Origin: Actinomycetes bacterium
Lineage (GTDB): Bacteria; Actinomycetota; Acidimicrobiia; Acidimicrobiales; RAAP-2
Length of the DNA stretch: 64,000 nt
Assembly: GCA_021809495.1 (NCBI GenBank)
Contig: JAKAZI010000001.1
Coordinates: forward strand, 19,406 to 83,405
Reading direction: 5' to 3'
The position numbers and the translations under genes were made by a program. Below, one piece after another: positions 31,706-40,225 of this stretch (position 1 is its first letter; the number at the start of each line of letters is the position of its first letter). The notes beneath the pieces are model-generated. The model saw only the letters and a program-made list of their open reading frames with translations, ran no database searches and had not been told where the DNA came from.

Positions 31706-32020
31706 ATGACCACAGCGACAATCAACGGCAGCGAAGTCCACGTCGACGCGGAGGGTTTCCTGACCGACTACGACGAGTGGACGGAGGAACTGGCGCAGGT
31801 GCTCGCCGCGAACATCGGCATCGAGCTGACCGACGAGCACTGGGACGTCATTCGCTTCCTGCGCGAGGACTTCCCCCGCCAGGGCGAGACGGCGACGATC
31901 CGGCGCACGTCAACGGTGGGCGGCTTTGACACCAAGAGGCTGTTCGTACTGTTCCCGAAGAAGCCGGCGAAGAAGATGGCCTACATCGCTGGACTGCCCA
32001 AGCCGAGGGGCTGCGTGTAA
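31706..32020 (+). CDS. tusE: TusE/DsrC-family sulfur-transfer protein with a single C-terminal cysteine
   Basis: A 104-residue DsrC/TusE/DsvC-fold protein. The core reads TDYDEWTEELAQVLAANIGI and ELTDEHWDVIRFLRED, and the C-terminal arm is YIAGLPKPRGCV. The penultimate C103 is the conserved persulfide-carrying cysteine. The second DsrC cysteine, 11 residues earlier, is replaced by Ala (MAYIAGLP). This is the TusE-like condition, so it likely relays a persulfide and does not make the intramolecular trisulfide used with dissimilatory sulfite reductase. AAGAGGAGG-like AAGAGGAGGTAG precedes the ATG. Confidence 0.88.
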   Translation: MTTATINGSEVHVDAEGFLTDYDEWTEELAQVLAANIGIELTDEHWDVIRFLREDFPRQGETATIRRTSTVGGFDTKRLFVLFPKKPAKKMAYIAGLPKPRGCV

Positions 32021-32043
32021 CAACCGAAAGAGGAGGCAACGCA

Positions 32044-32559
32044 ATGACTGAAGAGAAGGTCGAATCGACCGCGCCGGTACCGAATTTCGATGGGGGCGAG
32101 ACGGATCGCAAACTCGCCATCATCTGTTCCAAGGGCAATCTCGACATGGCCTACCCCGGGCTGGTGCTCGGCAACGCCGCCCTCGGTGAGGGCATCGAGG
32201 TCCACCTGTTCTTCACCTTCTGGGGATTCGACATGATCACCAAGAAGCGCATGAACAACCTGAAGTTGACGCCGCTCGGCAACACCGCGATGCACATGCC
32301 CCAGGGACTCGGCGGCGTGCCGGGCGTGACGGCGATGGCGACCGCGATGATGCGCAAGCAGATCGAGGCCGTTGGCGTGCCCGAGGTGCCGGACTTCCTC
32401 GAGCAGATCGTGGCGTCGGGCGGACACCTGTGGGCGTGCAAGATGTCGGCGGACATGATGAAGCTTGAAAAGGACGATCTCTACGACGCCGTCGAGGGGA
32501 TTATCAACGCGAGCGACTTCATCGAAATCGCCGACGGAGCCCAGCTCCTGTTCATCTAG
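32044..32559 (+). CDS. DsrE-like (DsrE2/DrsE family) sulfur carrier
   Basis: A 171-residue DsrE/DsrF-superfamily protein. It begins with a flexible N-terminus, then KLAIICSKGNLDMAYPGLVL, VHLFFTFWGFDMI and GGHLWACKMSADMM. Cysteines C28 and C132 are both in family-conserved positions; the ACKMS cysteine is the likely persulfide carrier. Its placement beside a TusE-like protein mirrors established sulfur-relay systems (DsrE to TusE/DsrC). AGAGGAGGC precedes the ATG. It is the last gene of the cassette and is followed by a small hairpin. Confidence 0.85.
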   Translation: MTEEKVESTAPVPNFDGGETDRKLAIICSKGNLDMAYPGLVLGNAALGEGIEVHLFFTFWGFDMITKKRMNNLKLTPLGNTAMHMPQGLGGVPGVTAMATAMMRKQIEAVGVPEVPDFLEQIVASGGHLWACKMSADMMKLEKDDLYDAVEGIINASDFIEIADGAQLLFI

Positions 32560-32573
32560 AGGGCGCGGAACAC

Positions 32574-32588
32574 CCGAGCGGCGCTCGG
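32574..32588 (+). terminator. Small hairpin after the sulfur cassette
   Basis: CCGAGC-GGC-GCTCGG forms a 6-bp stem 15 bp after the DsrE-like stop and before the leaderless M13 peptidase promoter. No U-tract follows. It is a weak candidate terminator. Confidence 0.3.
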
Positions 32589-32643
32589 TCGCGAGGGGAC
32601 TGAACCCGAGACGACGAGTCGATCGGTGATGGCCATGTATCGG

Positions 32644-32649
32644 TAGGCT
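32644..32649 (+). promoter_or_regulatory. -10 box of a leaderless promoter for the M13 peptidase gene
   Basis: TAGGCT ends 7 bp before GTG 32657, matching the position of -10 boxes in other leaderless genes of this window (glmS, ubiA, the amine-oxidase-like gene). No Shine-Dalgarno lies before the GTG. Confidence 0.5.
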
Positions 32650-32656
32650 CCCATTT

Positions 32657-34600
32657 GTGACTTTCGAGACCCCCGGCACCGACACCTTCGACCTGGACCC
32701 GTCCATCCGGCCCCAGGACGACCTCTTTCGCCACGTCAACCAGCGGTGGTTCGACGCGACACCCATCCCCGAGGACCGCGCCAGCTACGGCACCTTCTGG
32801 CTGCTCGCCGAGGCCGCCGAGCGCAGCGTGCGCGAGATCGTCGAGGCGGCGCGCGACGCGCAGCCCGGGACCGAAGCGCGCAAACTCGGCGACCTCTACG
32901 CGAGCTTCCTCGACGAGGCGCGTCTCGAGTCCCTGGGGGTGGCACCGATCGCACCGACGCTCGCGGCCGCACAGGCCCTCACCTCGATTCCTGGTTTTCT
33001 CACCCTGGTCGGCTCGCTCGAGCGCGAGGGCCTCGCCGGTTTCTACCAACTCTTCGTGGACAATGACCCGGGCGACCCCACGCGCTACCTCGTCTTTCTC
33101 GAACAGGGCGGCCTGTCGCTGCCCGATGAGAGCTACTACCGCGAAGAGCACTTCGCCGAGGTTCGAGCCGCCTTCGTCGCCCACGTCGCGCGCAGCCTGG
33201 AACTCGCCGGGCTCGACGACGCCGCGGCGCGCGCGCAGCGGGTGATGGCCCTCGAGACCGAACTGGCCGGCGGACACTGGGACACCGTGCGCTCGCGCGA
33301 CGTCAGCGCCACCTACAACCTGGTGACCCGCGACGCCTGGCTGGCCCAGGCACCGGTACTCGCCGACTGGGTCGACACCGTCGGCTCGGCACCCTTTGGC
33401 GAACTCGTGCTTCGCCAGCCGAGCTTCACCGCCACCCTCGCGGCGATGCTCGACGAGGCGCGCCTGGAGTCCTGGCGCGACTGGCTGACCTGGCAGGTGG
33501 TGCGCGGCGCGTCACCGTACCTGTCCGCGGACTTCGTCAACGCCCACTTCGACTTCTACGGCCGCACCCTCACCGGCGCACCGGAGCTGCGCGCGCGCTG
33601 GAAGCGCGCCGTCGCCCTCGTCGAGGGCGCGATGGGCGAAGCGGTCGGGCACCTCTACGTGGAGCGACACTTCGCCCCCGAGGCCAAGGCCCGCATGGAC
33701 GAGCTCGTGGCGAACCTGATCGAGGCCTACCGAGCGTCGATCGCGCAACTCGACTGGATGGGACCCGCGACGCGTGAGCGGGCCCTGGCCAAGCTCGACG
33801 CCTTCACCCCCAAGATCGGCTACCCGCCGCGGTGGCGGGACTACTCGGCGCTGAGCGTCGCCGCGGGCGACCTGATGGGCAGCGTGCGCGCGGCCAGCGC
33901 CTTCGAGTTCGACCGCCAGATGGCCAAGATCGGCCAGCCGGTCGACCATGACGAGTGGTTCATGACCCCCCAGACGGTGAACGCCTACTACAACCCGGGG
34001 ATGAACGAGATCGTCTTTCCCGCGGCGATCCTCCAGCCCCCCTTCTTCGACGCGAACCGCGACGACGCCGCCAACTACGGCGCGATCGGGGCCGTGATTG
34101 GCCACGAGATCGGTCACGGCTTCGACGACCAGGGTTCGAAGTTCGACGGGTCGGGTCGTCTCGCCGACTGGTGGGACGACGAGGACCGCGCGGCCTTCGA
34201 GGCGCGCACGAAGGCCCTGATCGACCAGTACGACGCCCTGGTGCCGCGCGAGGTCCCCGGCCAGCACGTGAACGGGGGACTCACGATCGGCGAGAACATC
34301 GGCGACCTCGGCGGACTGGCCATCGCGTGGCGCGCCTACCGGCTCGCGTGCGCCGACGCCGACCCCGTGATCGACGGACGCACGAGCGCCGAGCGGTTCC
34401 TGTTCGCCTGGGCCGTGAGCTGGCGCCACATCGCCCGGCCGCCCGAGGTCGAGCGCCTGCTCGCGATCGATCCCCACAGTCCGCCAGAATTCCGCTGTAA
34501 CCAGGTAGTACGGAATTTGGACGTCTTCTACGACGCCTTCGGGGTCGCGCCGGGGGACGCTTTGTGGCTCGATCCGAGCGAGCGCGTCGCGATCTGGTAG
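32657..34600 (+). CDS. M13 family (neprilysin-like) zinc metallopeptidase
   Basis: A 647-residue oligopeptidase. The zinc site is H483 and H487 of IGHEIGHGF with E546 in GENIGDLGGL. The substrate-binding block VNAYYNPGMNEIVFPAAILQ and the C-terminal EFRCNQVVRNLDVFYDAFGV are typical of the family. No signal peptide or transmembrane anchor is seen, so it probably acts in the cytosol or is released without a Sec signal. The GTG start at 32657 lies 7 bp after a TAGGCT -10 box, suggesting a leaderless message. It has its own transcription unit between the sulfur cassette and rplM. Confidence 0.93.
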   Translation: MTFETPGTDTFDLDPSIRPQDDLFRHVNQRWFDATPIPEDRASYGTFWLLAEAAERSVREIVEAARDAQPGTEARKLGDLYASFLDEARLESLGVAPIAPTLAAAQALTSIPGFLTLVGSLEREGLAGFYQLFVDNDPGDPTRYLVFLEQGGLSLPDESYYREEHFAEVRAAFVAHVARSLELAGLDDAAARAQRVMALETELAGGHWDTVRSRDVSATYNLVTRDAWLAQAPVLADWVDTVGSAPFGELVLRQPSFTATLAAMLDEARLESWRDWLTWQVVRGASPYLSADFVNAHFDFYGRTLTGAPELRARWKRAVALVEGAMGEAVGHLYVERHFAPEAKARMDELVANLIEAYRASIAQLDWMGPATRERALAKLDAFTPKIGYPPRWRDYSALSVAAGDLMGSVRAASAFEFDRQMAKIGQPVDHDEWFMTPQTVNAYYNPGMNEIVFPAAILQPPFFDANRDDAANYGAIGAVIGHEIGHGFDDQGSKFDGSGRLADWWDDEDRAAFEARTKALIDQYDALVPREVPGQHVNGGLTIGENIGDLGGLAIAWRAYRLACADADPVIDGRTSAERFLFAWAVSWRHIARPPEVERLLAIDPHSPPEFRCNQVVRNLDVFYDAFGVAPGDALWLDPSERVAIW

Positions 34601-34606
34601 GTCAAC

Positions 34607-34636
34607 TTGCCTCGGGACCCCCGGAGTTTGTAGGCT
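34607..34636 (+). promoter_or_regulatory. Predicted promoter of rplM-rpsI
   Basis: TTGCCT (34607-34612), an 18-bp spacer and TAGGCT (34631-34636) resemble the rpsL promoter in layout. They leave a ~45-nt leader before the rplM GTG. Confidence 0.55.
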
Positions 34637-34686
34637 AGAGAGTCCCCCGAGCCCGTCGTGGCGGCGGGGCCTGGTAAGGAAGAACT

Positions 34687-35133
34687 GTGCGTACCTATAG
34701 CCCGAAAGCTAACGACATCACACGTGCCTGGCACGTCATCGACGCCGAAGGATTAGTGCTCGGTCGACTCGCGACCGTCGTCGCCTCGCTGTTGCGTGGC
34801 AAGCACCGGACCTACTTCGCGCCGCACTTGGACACCGGTGACTTCGTCGTGATCGTCAACGCCGACAAGGTCGTGCTCACGGCCAACAAGGCGGCCCAGA
34901 AGTTCGCCTACCACCACTCGGGTTACCCGGGCGGACTGCGCTCGACCTCGTGGTCGAAGCTGCTCGCCGAGGACCCCGCGACGCTCGTCTTTGACGCCGT
35001 GAAGGGCATGGTCCCGCACAACCGTCTCGGTCGCGCCCAGATGGAGAAGCTCTTCGTCTACGCCGGCCCCAAGCACCCGCACGCGGCCCAGCAACCCGTT
35101 CCGTTCGACACCTCAGCGATTCGCCGCGGTTAA
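34687..35133 (+). CDS. rplM: 50S ribosomal protein L13
   Basis: L13, 148 residues, an early-assembly protein that autoregulates its own operon in E. coli. It starts at GTG 34687 after [27 protein letters not shown]. The signatures [20 protein letters not shown] and [20 protein letters not shown] are clear. It is co-transcribed with rpsI (8-bp gap). Confidence 0.98.
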   Translation: MRTYSPKANDITRAWHVIDAEGLVLGRLATVVASLLRGKHRTYFAPHLDTGDFVVIVNADKVVLTANKAAQKFAYHHSGYPGGLRSTSWSKLLAEDPATLVFDAVKGMVPHNRLGRAQMEKLFVYAGPKHPHAAQQPVPFDTSAIRRG

Positions 35134-35141
35134 GGAGACTG

Positions 35142-35531
35142 ATGACCACGCCTATTCAGACCACCGGACGTCGTAAGGAAGCGGTGGCGCGCGTGCGCCT
35201 GCGCCCGGGCACCGGCACCATCACGATCAACCACCGGGCCTTTGACAACTACTTCACCTCGGCGACGCACCGCCAGATGGTGATGGAGCCGCTGCGGCTC
35301 ATCGACGTCCAGCAGAACTACGACATCGACGCCACCATCGAAGGTGGCGGCGTCGCCGGGCAGGCCGGCGCGCTGCGCCTGGGCATCGCCCGCTCCCTGC
35401 TCGAGGTCGACGAGACCGTGCGCCCGGCGCTGAAGAAGGCCGGACTCTTGACGCGCGACGCGCGCAAGAAGGAGACCAAGAAGTACGGCCTCAAGAAGGC
35501 CCGTAAGGCTCCTCAGTACTCGAAGCGTTAG
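35142..35531 (+). CDS. rpsI: 30S ribosomal protein S9
   Basis: S9, 129 residues, whose C-terminal tail touches P-site tRNA. The signature [19 protein letters not shown] and the tail [17 protein letters not shown] are diagnostic. AAGGAGAC precedes the ATG. It is followed by glmM after 3 bp, the standard actinobacterial order. Confidence 0.98.
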   Translation: MTTPIQTTGRRKEAVARVRLRPGTGTITINHRAFDNYFTSATHRQMVMEPLRLIDVQQNYDIDATIEGGGVAGQAGALRLGIARSLLEVDETVRPALKKAGLLTRDARKKETKKYGLKKARKAPQYSKR

Positions 35532-35534
35532 TCG

Positions 35535-36830
35535 GTGCCCGTGCGATTCGGCACGGACGGCATCCGCGGACGCGCCTACGACGAAGTCTCCGTCGACCTC
35601 GCCTATCGGCTCGGTCGCGCGGTGGCCGCCGTCTTTGACGCCCCGGTCGTCGTCGGTTACGACACCCGTGAGAGTTCGCCGGTCCTCGCGACCGCGGTGC
35701 TGGCCGGACTCGTGGACGGCGAGGCGGCGGTCACCGACCTCGGGGTCATCCCGACCCCCGGCGTGGCCGTGGTCGCGCGAGCGCGCGCCAGCGTCGGCGT
35801 CGTCGTCTCGGCCTCGCACAACCCCTACTTCGACAACGGGCTGAAGGTGCTCGGCCCGGGCGGGTCCAAGCTCGACCACCTGACCGAGGCGGTGCTCGCC
35901 GCGGCCCTCGAGGCCGCCGCCCCCGCGCCCGCTGACCTCGATCGCCACGTGTGCGTTGACGAGGCGGCCCAGGGTCAGTACCTCAACCTGCTGCGCGAAC
36001 TCGTGCCCGGCGACTTCAGCGCGTTGCACGTGGTGCTCGACTGCGCGAACGGGGCCGCGAGCGAGGTGGCACCCGCGCTGATGCGCGCGAGCGGCGCGCG
36101 CGTGAGCGTGATCCACGACGCCCCCAACGGCACCAACATCAACGCCCACTGCGGCTCGACCCACGTCGAGGACCTGGTGGCGACGGTGCGCGAACTCGGC
36201 GCGGACGTCGGACTCGCCTTTGACGGCGACGCCGACCGGCTCATCGCCGTGGACGCGACCGGGACGGTCCGCGACGGGGACGACCTCATGGTCTTGTTCG
36301 CGCTCGACCTGGCGAGGCGGCGCGAGCTCGGCGGTGGCGTGGTTGTGACCACGATGAGCAACCTTGGCCTGCGCCGCGCGCTCGAGGCGGCGGCCCTCGA
36401 CGTCGTGGAGACCGACGTGGGGGACCGTAACGTCCTGCTCGCACTCGAGGACCGCCAGTGGTGCTTCGGTGGCGAGCAGTCCGGCCACCTGATCTTCTGT
36501 GAACTCGCGCCCACCGGCGACGGCCTGCTCACCGGCATGCTGCTGCTCGACCTCATCGCGCGTCGCGGGCCACTCGCCGAACAGGCGAGCGCCGCGTGGC
36601 ATCGGGTGCCCCAGGCGCTGGTGAACGTCGCGCGCGAGGACTTCGACGACGCGGTCGTCGACCGGCTGAGCGAGGAGCTCGTCGCGCGCTATCGACTCGC
36701 CGACGAGGACTGGCGAATGGTCGTGCGTCCCTCGGGCACCGAGCCCGTCGTGCGGGTGATGGTCGAGGCCCTCGACGGCGACTTCGTCGACGAGTTCACG
36801 TCGGCGTTGCGCGCGGCCTTCGCCGCCTAG
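35535..36830 (+). CDS. glmM: Phosphoglucosamine mutase
   Basis: Interconverts glucosamine-6-phosphate and glucosamine-1-phosphate for UDP-GlcNAc synthesis; 431 residues. The GTG start gives MPVRFGTDGIRGRAYDEV. The phosphoserine S94 lies in VVSASHNPYFDNGLK, the metal loop is FDGDADR, and the sugar loop is GGEQSGH. The C-terminal phosphate-binding RPSGTEPVVRVMVE is intact. It precedes glmS, the previous step in the same pathway. Confidence 0.97.
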   Translation: MPVRFGTDGIRGRAYDEVSVDLAYRLGRAVAAVFDAPVVVGYDTRESSPVLATAVLAGLVDGEAAVTDLGVIPTPGVAVVARARASVGVVVSASHNPYFDNGLKVLGPGGSKLDHLTEAVLAAALEAAAPAPADLDRHVCVDEAAQGQYLNLLRELVPGDFSALHVVLDCANGAASEVAPALMRASGARVSVIHDAPNGTNINAHCGSTHVEDLVATVRELGADVGLAFDGDADRLIAVDATGTVRDGDDLMVLFALDLARRRELGGGVVVTTMSNLGLRRALEAAALDVVETDVGDRNVLLALEDRQWCFGGEQSGHLIFCELAPTGDGLLTGMLLLDLIARRGPLAEQASAAWHRVPQALVNVAREDFDDAVVDRLSEELVARYRLADEDWRMVVRPSGTEPVVRVMVEALDGDFVDEFTSALRAAFAA

Positions 36831-36856
36831 CGAGAAGGCCGTCGCGGACCCCCGAG

Positions 36857-36862
36857 TAGGCT
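36857..36862 (+). promoter_or_regulatory. -10 box of a leaderless glmS promoter
   Basis: TAGGCT ends 6 bp before the glmS ATG at 36869, so the transcript probably starts at the A of the ATG. No Shine-Dalgarno is present in GGGCCC before the start. The -35 region is weak. Confidence 0.5.
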
Positions 36863-36868
36863 GGGCCC

Positions 36869-38710
36869 ATGTGCGGCATCATCGGGGTCGTCGGCGATAC
36901 CGACACCGTTTCGACGCTCCTGTCCGGCCTCGAGCGTCTGGAGTACCGCGGTTACGACTCGGCGGGCGTCGCGCTGGTGCGACCCGGCGAGACCTGGCGG
37001 GCGCGCTGCGCGGACGGGACCGAGTCGGTCGCGGCGCTGCGTCTGGCCTGTGACGACGCACCGGTGGGCTTCCGTTCGGGCATCGGCCACACGCGCTGGG
37101 CCACCCACGGCGCCCCCGAGGCGGTCAACGCCCACCCGCACCTGGACTGCTCGGGCAACGTCGCGATCATCCACAACGGCATCATCGAGAACCATACCGA
37201 ACTCCAGGAGGGACTCGAGGCCCGCGGACACGTCTTCACCTCGGTGACCGACTCCGAGGTCCTCGCCCACCTCATCGAAGAGGCCCGCGGCCAAGGACTC
37301 GAGCTGCTCGACGCGGTGCGCGCCGCCCTCGCGGTCGTGCGCGGGGCCTTCGCGCTCGCCGCGATGGACGCCACCGAGTCCGACGTCATCGTCGCCGCGC
37401 GCCGGATCTCGCCCTTGGTCGTGGGCACCGCGGCCGGGGTCACCTACCTCGCGAGTGACGTGCCGGCGATCCTCGATCGCGCGAGCGCCTTCTACGCCGT
37501 CAACGACGACGAGGTGGTGCGTCTCGGGCCCGAGGGGTTTCGCGCCGTCGACCTCGAGGGCGCCCCGGTGCGACTGCACCAGCTCACCATCGACTGGGAC
37601 CTCGAGACCGCCGAGAAGGGCGGTCACGACGACTTCATGACCAAGGAGATCCTCGAGCAGCCCGACGCGCTGCGCGCGACGCTGCTCGACCGGCGCCGTC
37701 CCGACGGGACGATCACCTTCGACGAGCTGCGCGTGAGCGACGACGAGCTGCGCGCGGTCAAGCGGGTCGTGCTCGTCGCGGCGGGCACGTCGCATCACGC
37801 GGCGCTCGTGGCCAAGTACGCGATCGAGCGCTGGGCGCGACTGAGCGTCGAGGTCGACATCGCGAGCGAGTATCGCTACCGCGACCCCGTCGTCGAGATC
37901 GGCACGCTCGTCATCGGGGTCTCCCAGAGCGGCGAGACCATCGACACCATCCAGGCGGTGCGCGAGGCCAAGCGTCGCGGCGCCCGCGTCGTGGCGATCG
38001 CCAACATCGTCGATTCGAGCCTCGCGCGCGAGGCCGACGCCGTGATCTACACCCGCGCGGGCCTCGAGGTCTCGGTCGCCTCCACGAAGTCCTTCGTCGC
38101 CCAGGTGGCCGCCCTCGAGCTGCTGGCGCTGCGTCTCGCCCAGTTGCGCCAGTCCCTCGACGAGGGGGAGATCGACGCCCTGGTGCGCGGCCTCGGTGCC
38201 GTGGGCGCACTGGTCGACAAGGCCCTCGGGCGTCGCGACGCGGTCACCGAGGTCGCCACGGCGCTCTTGGACGCGCGCGACTTCTTCTTCCTCGGCCGCC
38301 ACGTCGGCTTCCCGACGGCCCTCGAAGGGGCCCTCAAGCTCAAGGAGATCTCGTACCGACACGCCGAGGGCTACCCGGCCGGCGAGCTCAAACACGGACC
38401 CCTCGCGCTGATCGAACCGGGCGTCGTCGTCGTCGCGGTCGCGACCGACCTCGCCCTGCACGAGAAACTGCTGTCCAACCTGGCCGAGGTGAAGGCCCGC
38501 GGCGCCACCGTCGTCGCGGTCGCGACGGACGACGACGAGACCATCGACTCCGTCGCGGACTACGTCTTGCGCGTGCCGGCCACCGAGCCGATGTTCTCGC
38601 CGATGGTCGACGTCGTCGCCCTGCAGCTCTTCGCCTACGCGACGGCCCGCGGGCTCGGGCGTAACGTCGACCGGCCGCGCAACCTGGCTAAGACGGTGAC
38701 GGTCGAATAG
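36869..38710 (+). CDS. glmS: Glutamine--fructose-6-phosphate aminotransferase (isomerizing)
   Basis: Makes glucosamine-6-phosphate from fructose-6-phosphate and glutamine; 613 residues. The N-terminal Cys of MCGIIGVVGD becomes the catalytic residue after Met removal. The glutaminase domain has GIGHTRWATHG and HNGIIENHTE. Two SIS domains follow (GTSHHAALVAKYAIE, SQSGETIDTIQAVREAKRRG), ending with RPRNLAKTVTVE. No glmS ribozyme is expected, because the gene appears leaderless with its -10 box 6 bp before the ATG. Confidence 0.98.
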   Translation: MCGIIGVVGDTDTVSTLLSGLERLEYRGYDSAGVALVRPGETWRARCADGTESVAALRLACDDAPVGFRSGIGHTRWATHGAPEAVNAHPHLDCSGNVAIIHNGIIENHTELQEGLEARGHVFTSVTDSEVLAHLIEEARGQGLELLDAVRAALAVVRGAFALAAMDATESDVIVAARRISPLVVGTAAGVTYLASDVPAILDRASAFYAVNDDEVVRLGPEGFRAVDLEGAPVRLHQLTIDWDLETAEKGGHDDFMTKEILEQPDALRATLLDRRRPDGTITFDELRVSDDELRAVKRVVLVAAGTSHHAALVAKYAIERWARLSVEVDIASEYRYRDPVVEIGTLVIGVSQSGETIDTIQAVREAKRRGARVVAIANIVDSSLAREADAVIYTRAGLEVSVASTKSFVAQVAALELLALRLAQLRQSLDEGEIDALVRGLGAVGALVDKALGRRDAVTEVATALLDARDFFFLGRHVGFPTALEGALKLKEISYRHAEGYPAGELKHGPLALIEPGVVVVAVATDLALHEKLLSNLAEVKARGATVVAVATDDDETIDSVADYVLRVPATEPMFSPMVDVVALQLFAYATARGLGRNVDRPRNLAKTVTVE

Positions 38711-39084
38711 TGGGTGTGCGCGGTGTGGGGGTCGACGTCGTGGACGTGGCGCGGTTCCAGTTGGCCCTGACGCGCCGGCCGCGCATCGTGACGCGGCTCT
38801 TCACCGAGGGCGAGCAGCGCGACGCGCGCGGCAAGACCGAGCGGCTCGCGGCGCGCTTCGCCGCCAAAGAAGCCGTCATGAAGACCCTTGGGGTGGGTGT
38901 CGGCTCGGTGCCCTGGCAGTCGATCGAGGTGGTGCGACTGGCGAGTGGTGCGCCGACCATCGCGGTCCACGGGCCGGCCGCGGAGCTGGCCGCGCGCCGC
39001 GGGGTGACCCGCTTTCACGTCTCACTGACCCACAGCGACCTCAGCGCGATCGCCATGGTCGTCGGGAGCGACGATGCCGGTTGA
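38710..39084 (+). CDS. acpS: Holo-[acyl-carrier-protein] synthase
   Basis: Transfers phosphopantetheine from CoA to acyl carrier protein; 124 residues. The Mg2+ ligands are D9 in GVGVDVVDV and E54 in FAAKEAVMKTLG, and the end has the FHVSLTHSDLSAIAMV strand. GTG 38710 overlaps the glmS stop by one base, and the 3' end overlaps alr by 11 bp. It appears to belong to a cell-envelope precursor operon with glmS and alr. Confidence 0.95.
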   Translation: MGVRGVGVDVVDVARFQLALTRRPRIVTRLFTEGEQRDARGKTERLAARFAAKEAVMKTLGVGVGSVPWQSIEVVRLASGAPTIAVHGPAAELAARRGVTRFHVSLTHSDLSAIAMVVGSDDAG

Positions 39085-40225
39085 GGGCGTGCGCCGCCCG
39101 GCCTGGGCCGAGATCTCGCGCTCGGCGCTCGCGCACAACATCGCGGCCCTGCAGCGGGTGCTCGGTGACACCAAACTCTGCGCCGTCGTCAAGGCCAACG
39201 GCTACGGCCACGGCGCGCCGCTCGCGGCGCGCGCGGCCCTGGACGGTGGCGCCCACGCGCTCGCCGTCGCGATCGTCGACGAGGGCATCGAGCTGCGCGG
39301 CAGCGGGGTGACGGCGCCGATCCTGCTGCTCGCCGAGATCCCGCCCGAGACGATCCCCGACGCGCTCAGCCACTCGCTCTCCCTGACGGTGGGTTCGCTC
39401 CAAGGCGCCCGCCACGCCGCGGCGGCGGCCGAGCGGCTCGGCGGACTGCACCGGGTCCACGTGAAGATCGACACCGGCATGCATCGCATGGGCGTGCCCC
39501 CCGAGCTGGTCGACGAGGTCGTGGACGTGCTGCTCGCGTCGTCGGCCATCGACCTCGAGGGCGTCTACACGCACTTCTCGACCGCCGACGGCCCGAGTGA
39601 CGAGGACCGCGCCTTCACGCGACAACAGCTTGCGCTCTTCGAGGGGGTCATCGCGCGCCTTAACGCGCGCGGCGTTCACCCGCGCATCGTGCACGCCGCC
39701 AACTCGGCGGGTGCGCTCGGCTACCCCGCCTCGCGGCTCTCGATGGCGCGCGTCGGGCTCGCCCTCTACGGCTACCTGCCCGACCCGTGGCTTGCGACGA
39801 CCCTCGCCGAGGCGGGGGTGACACTCGAGCCGGCCCTGACTCTGCGCGCCCAGGTCGTCGCGGCCCGGCGCCTCGAGTCCGGTGAACGGCCGAGTTACGG
39901 TCGACGCCGCGCGCTGACGAAGGCGGCGACGGTCGTGACCGTGCCCTTCGGCTACGCCGACGGCTACCCGCGCCGGCTCTTCGAGGCCGGTGCCAACGTG
40001 CTCATCGGCGCCCGGCGCTACCCCCTCGCCGGCACCGTCACGATGGACCAGTTGCTCATCGACGTCGGCGACGACGAGGTCGCCGTCGGCGACGACGTCG
40101 TGCTGCTCGGTCGCCAGGGCGACGAGTTGATCAGCGCCGACGAGTGGGCGACGCTCGCCGGCACGATCACGTGGGAGATCCTCTGTGGCATCGGCGCGCG
40201 GGTGCCGCGGGTCCTGGTGGATTAG
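39074..40225 (+). CDS. alr: Alanine racemase
   Basis: PLP enzyme that makes D-alanine for peptidoglycan; 383 residues. The PLP lysine is K40 in CAVVKANGYGHG. The catalytic tyrosine lies in VPFGYADGYPRRLF, and TVTMDQLLIDVG is the conserved C-terminal barrel segment. It overlaps acpS by 11 bp and is followed immediately by the uracil-DNA glycosylase gene, so it is within a long co-directional operon reaching to pdxH. Confidence 0.97.
   Translation: MPVEGVRRPAWAEISRSALAHNIAALQRVLGDTKLCAVVKANGYGHGAPLAARAALDGGAHALAVAIVDEGIELRGSGVTAPILLLAEIPPETIPDALSHSLSLTVGSLQGARHAAAAAERLGGLHRVHVKIDTGMHRMGVPPELVDEVVDVLLASSAIDLEGVYTHFSTADGPSDEDRAFTRQQLALFEGVIARLNARGVHPRIVHAANSAGALGYPASRLSMARVGLALYGYLPDPWLATTLAEAGVTLEPALTLRAQVVAARRLESGERPSYGRRRALTKAATVVTVPFGYADGYPRRLFEAGANVLIGARRYPLAGTVTMDQLLIDVGDDEVAVGDDVVLLGRQGDELISADEWATLAGTITWEILCGIGARVPRVLVD

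Noticed and set aside
32560-32656. Possible tRNA or small RNA in the gap after the sulfur cassette
   Set aside because: Only one 6-bp hairpin is present; there is no T-loop, anticodon arm or acceptor-stem pairing. The gap is explained by a weak terminator and a leaderless promoter.
21692-34600. The two accessory insertions as mobile elements or prophage
   Set aside because: No transposase, integrase, tRNA junction or flanking direct repeats were seen, and base composition looks like that of the neighbours.
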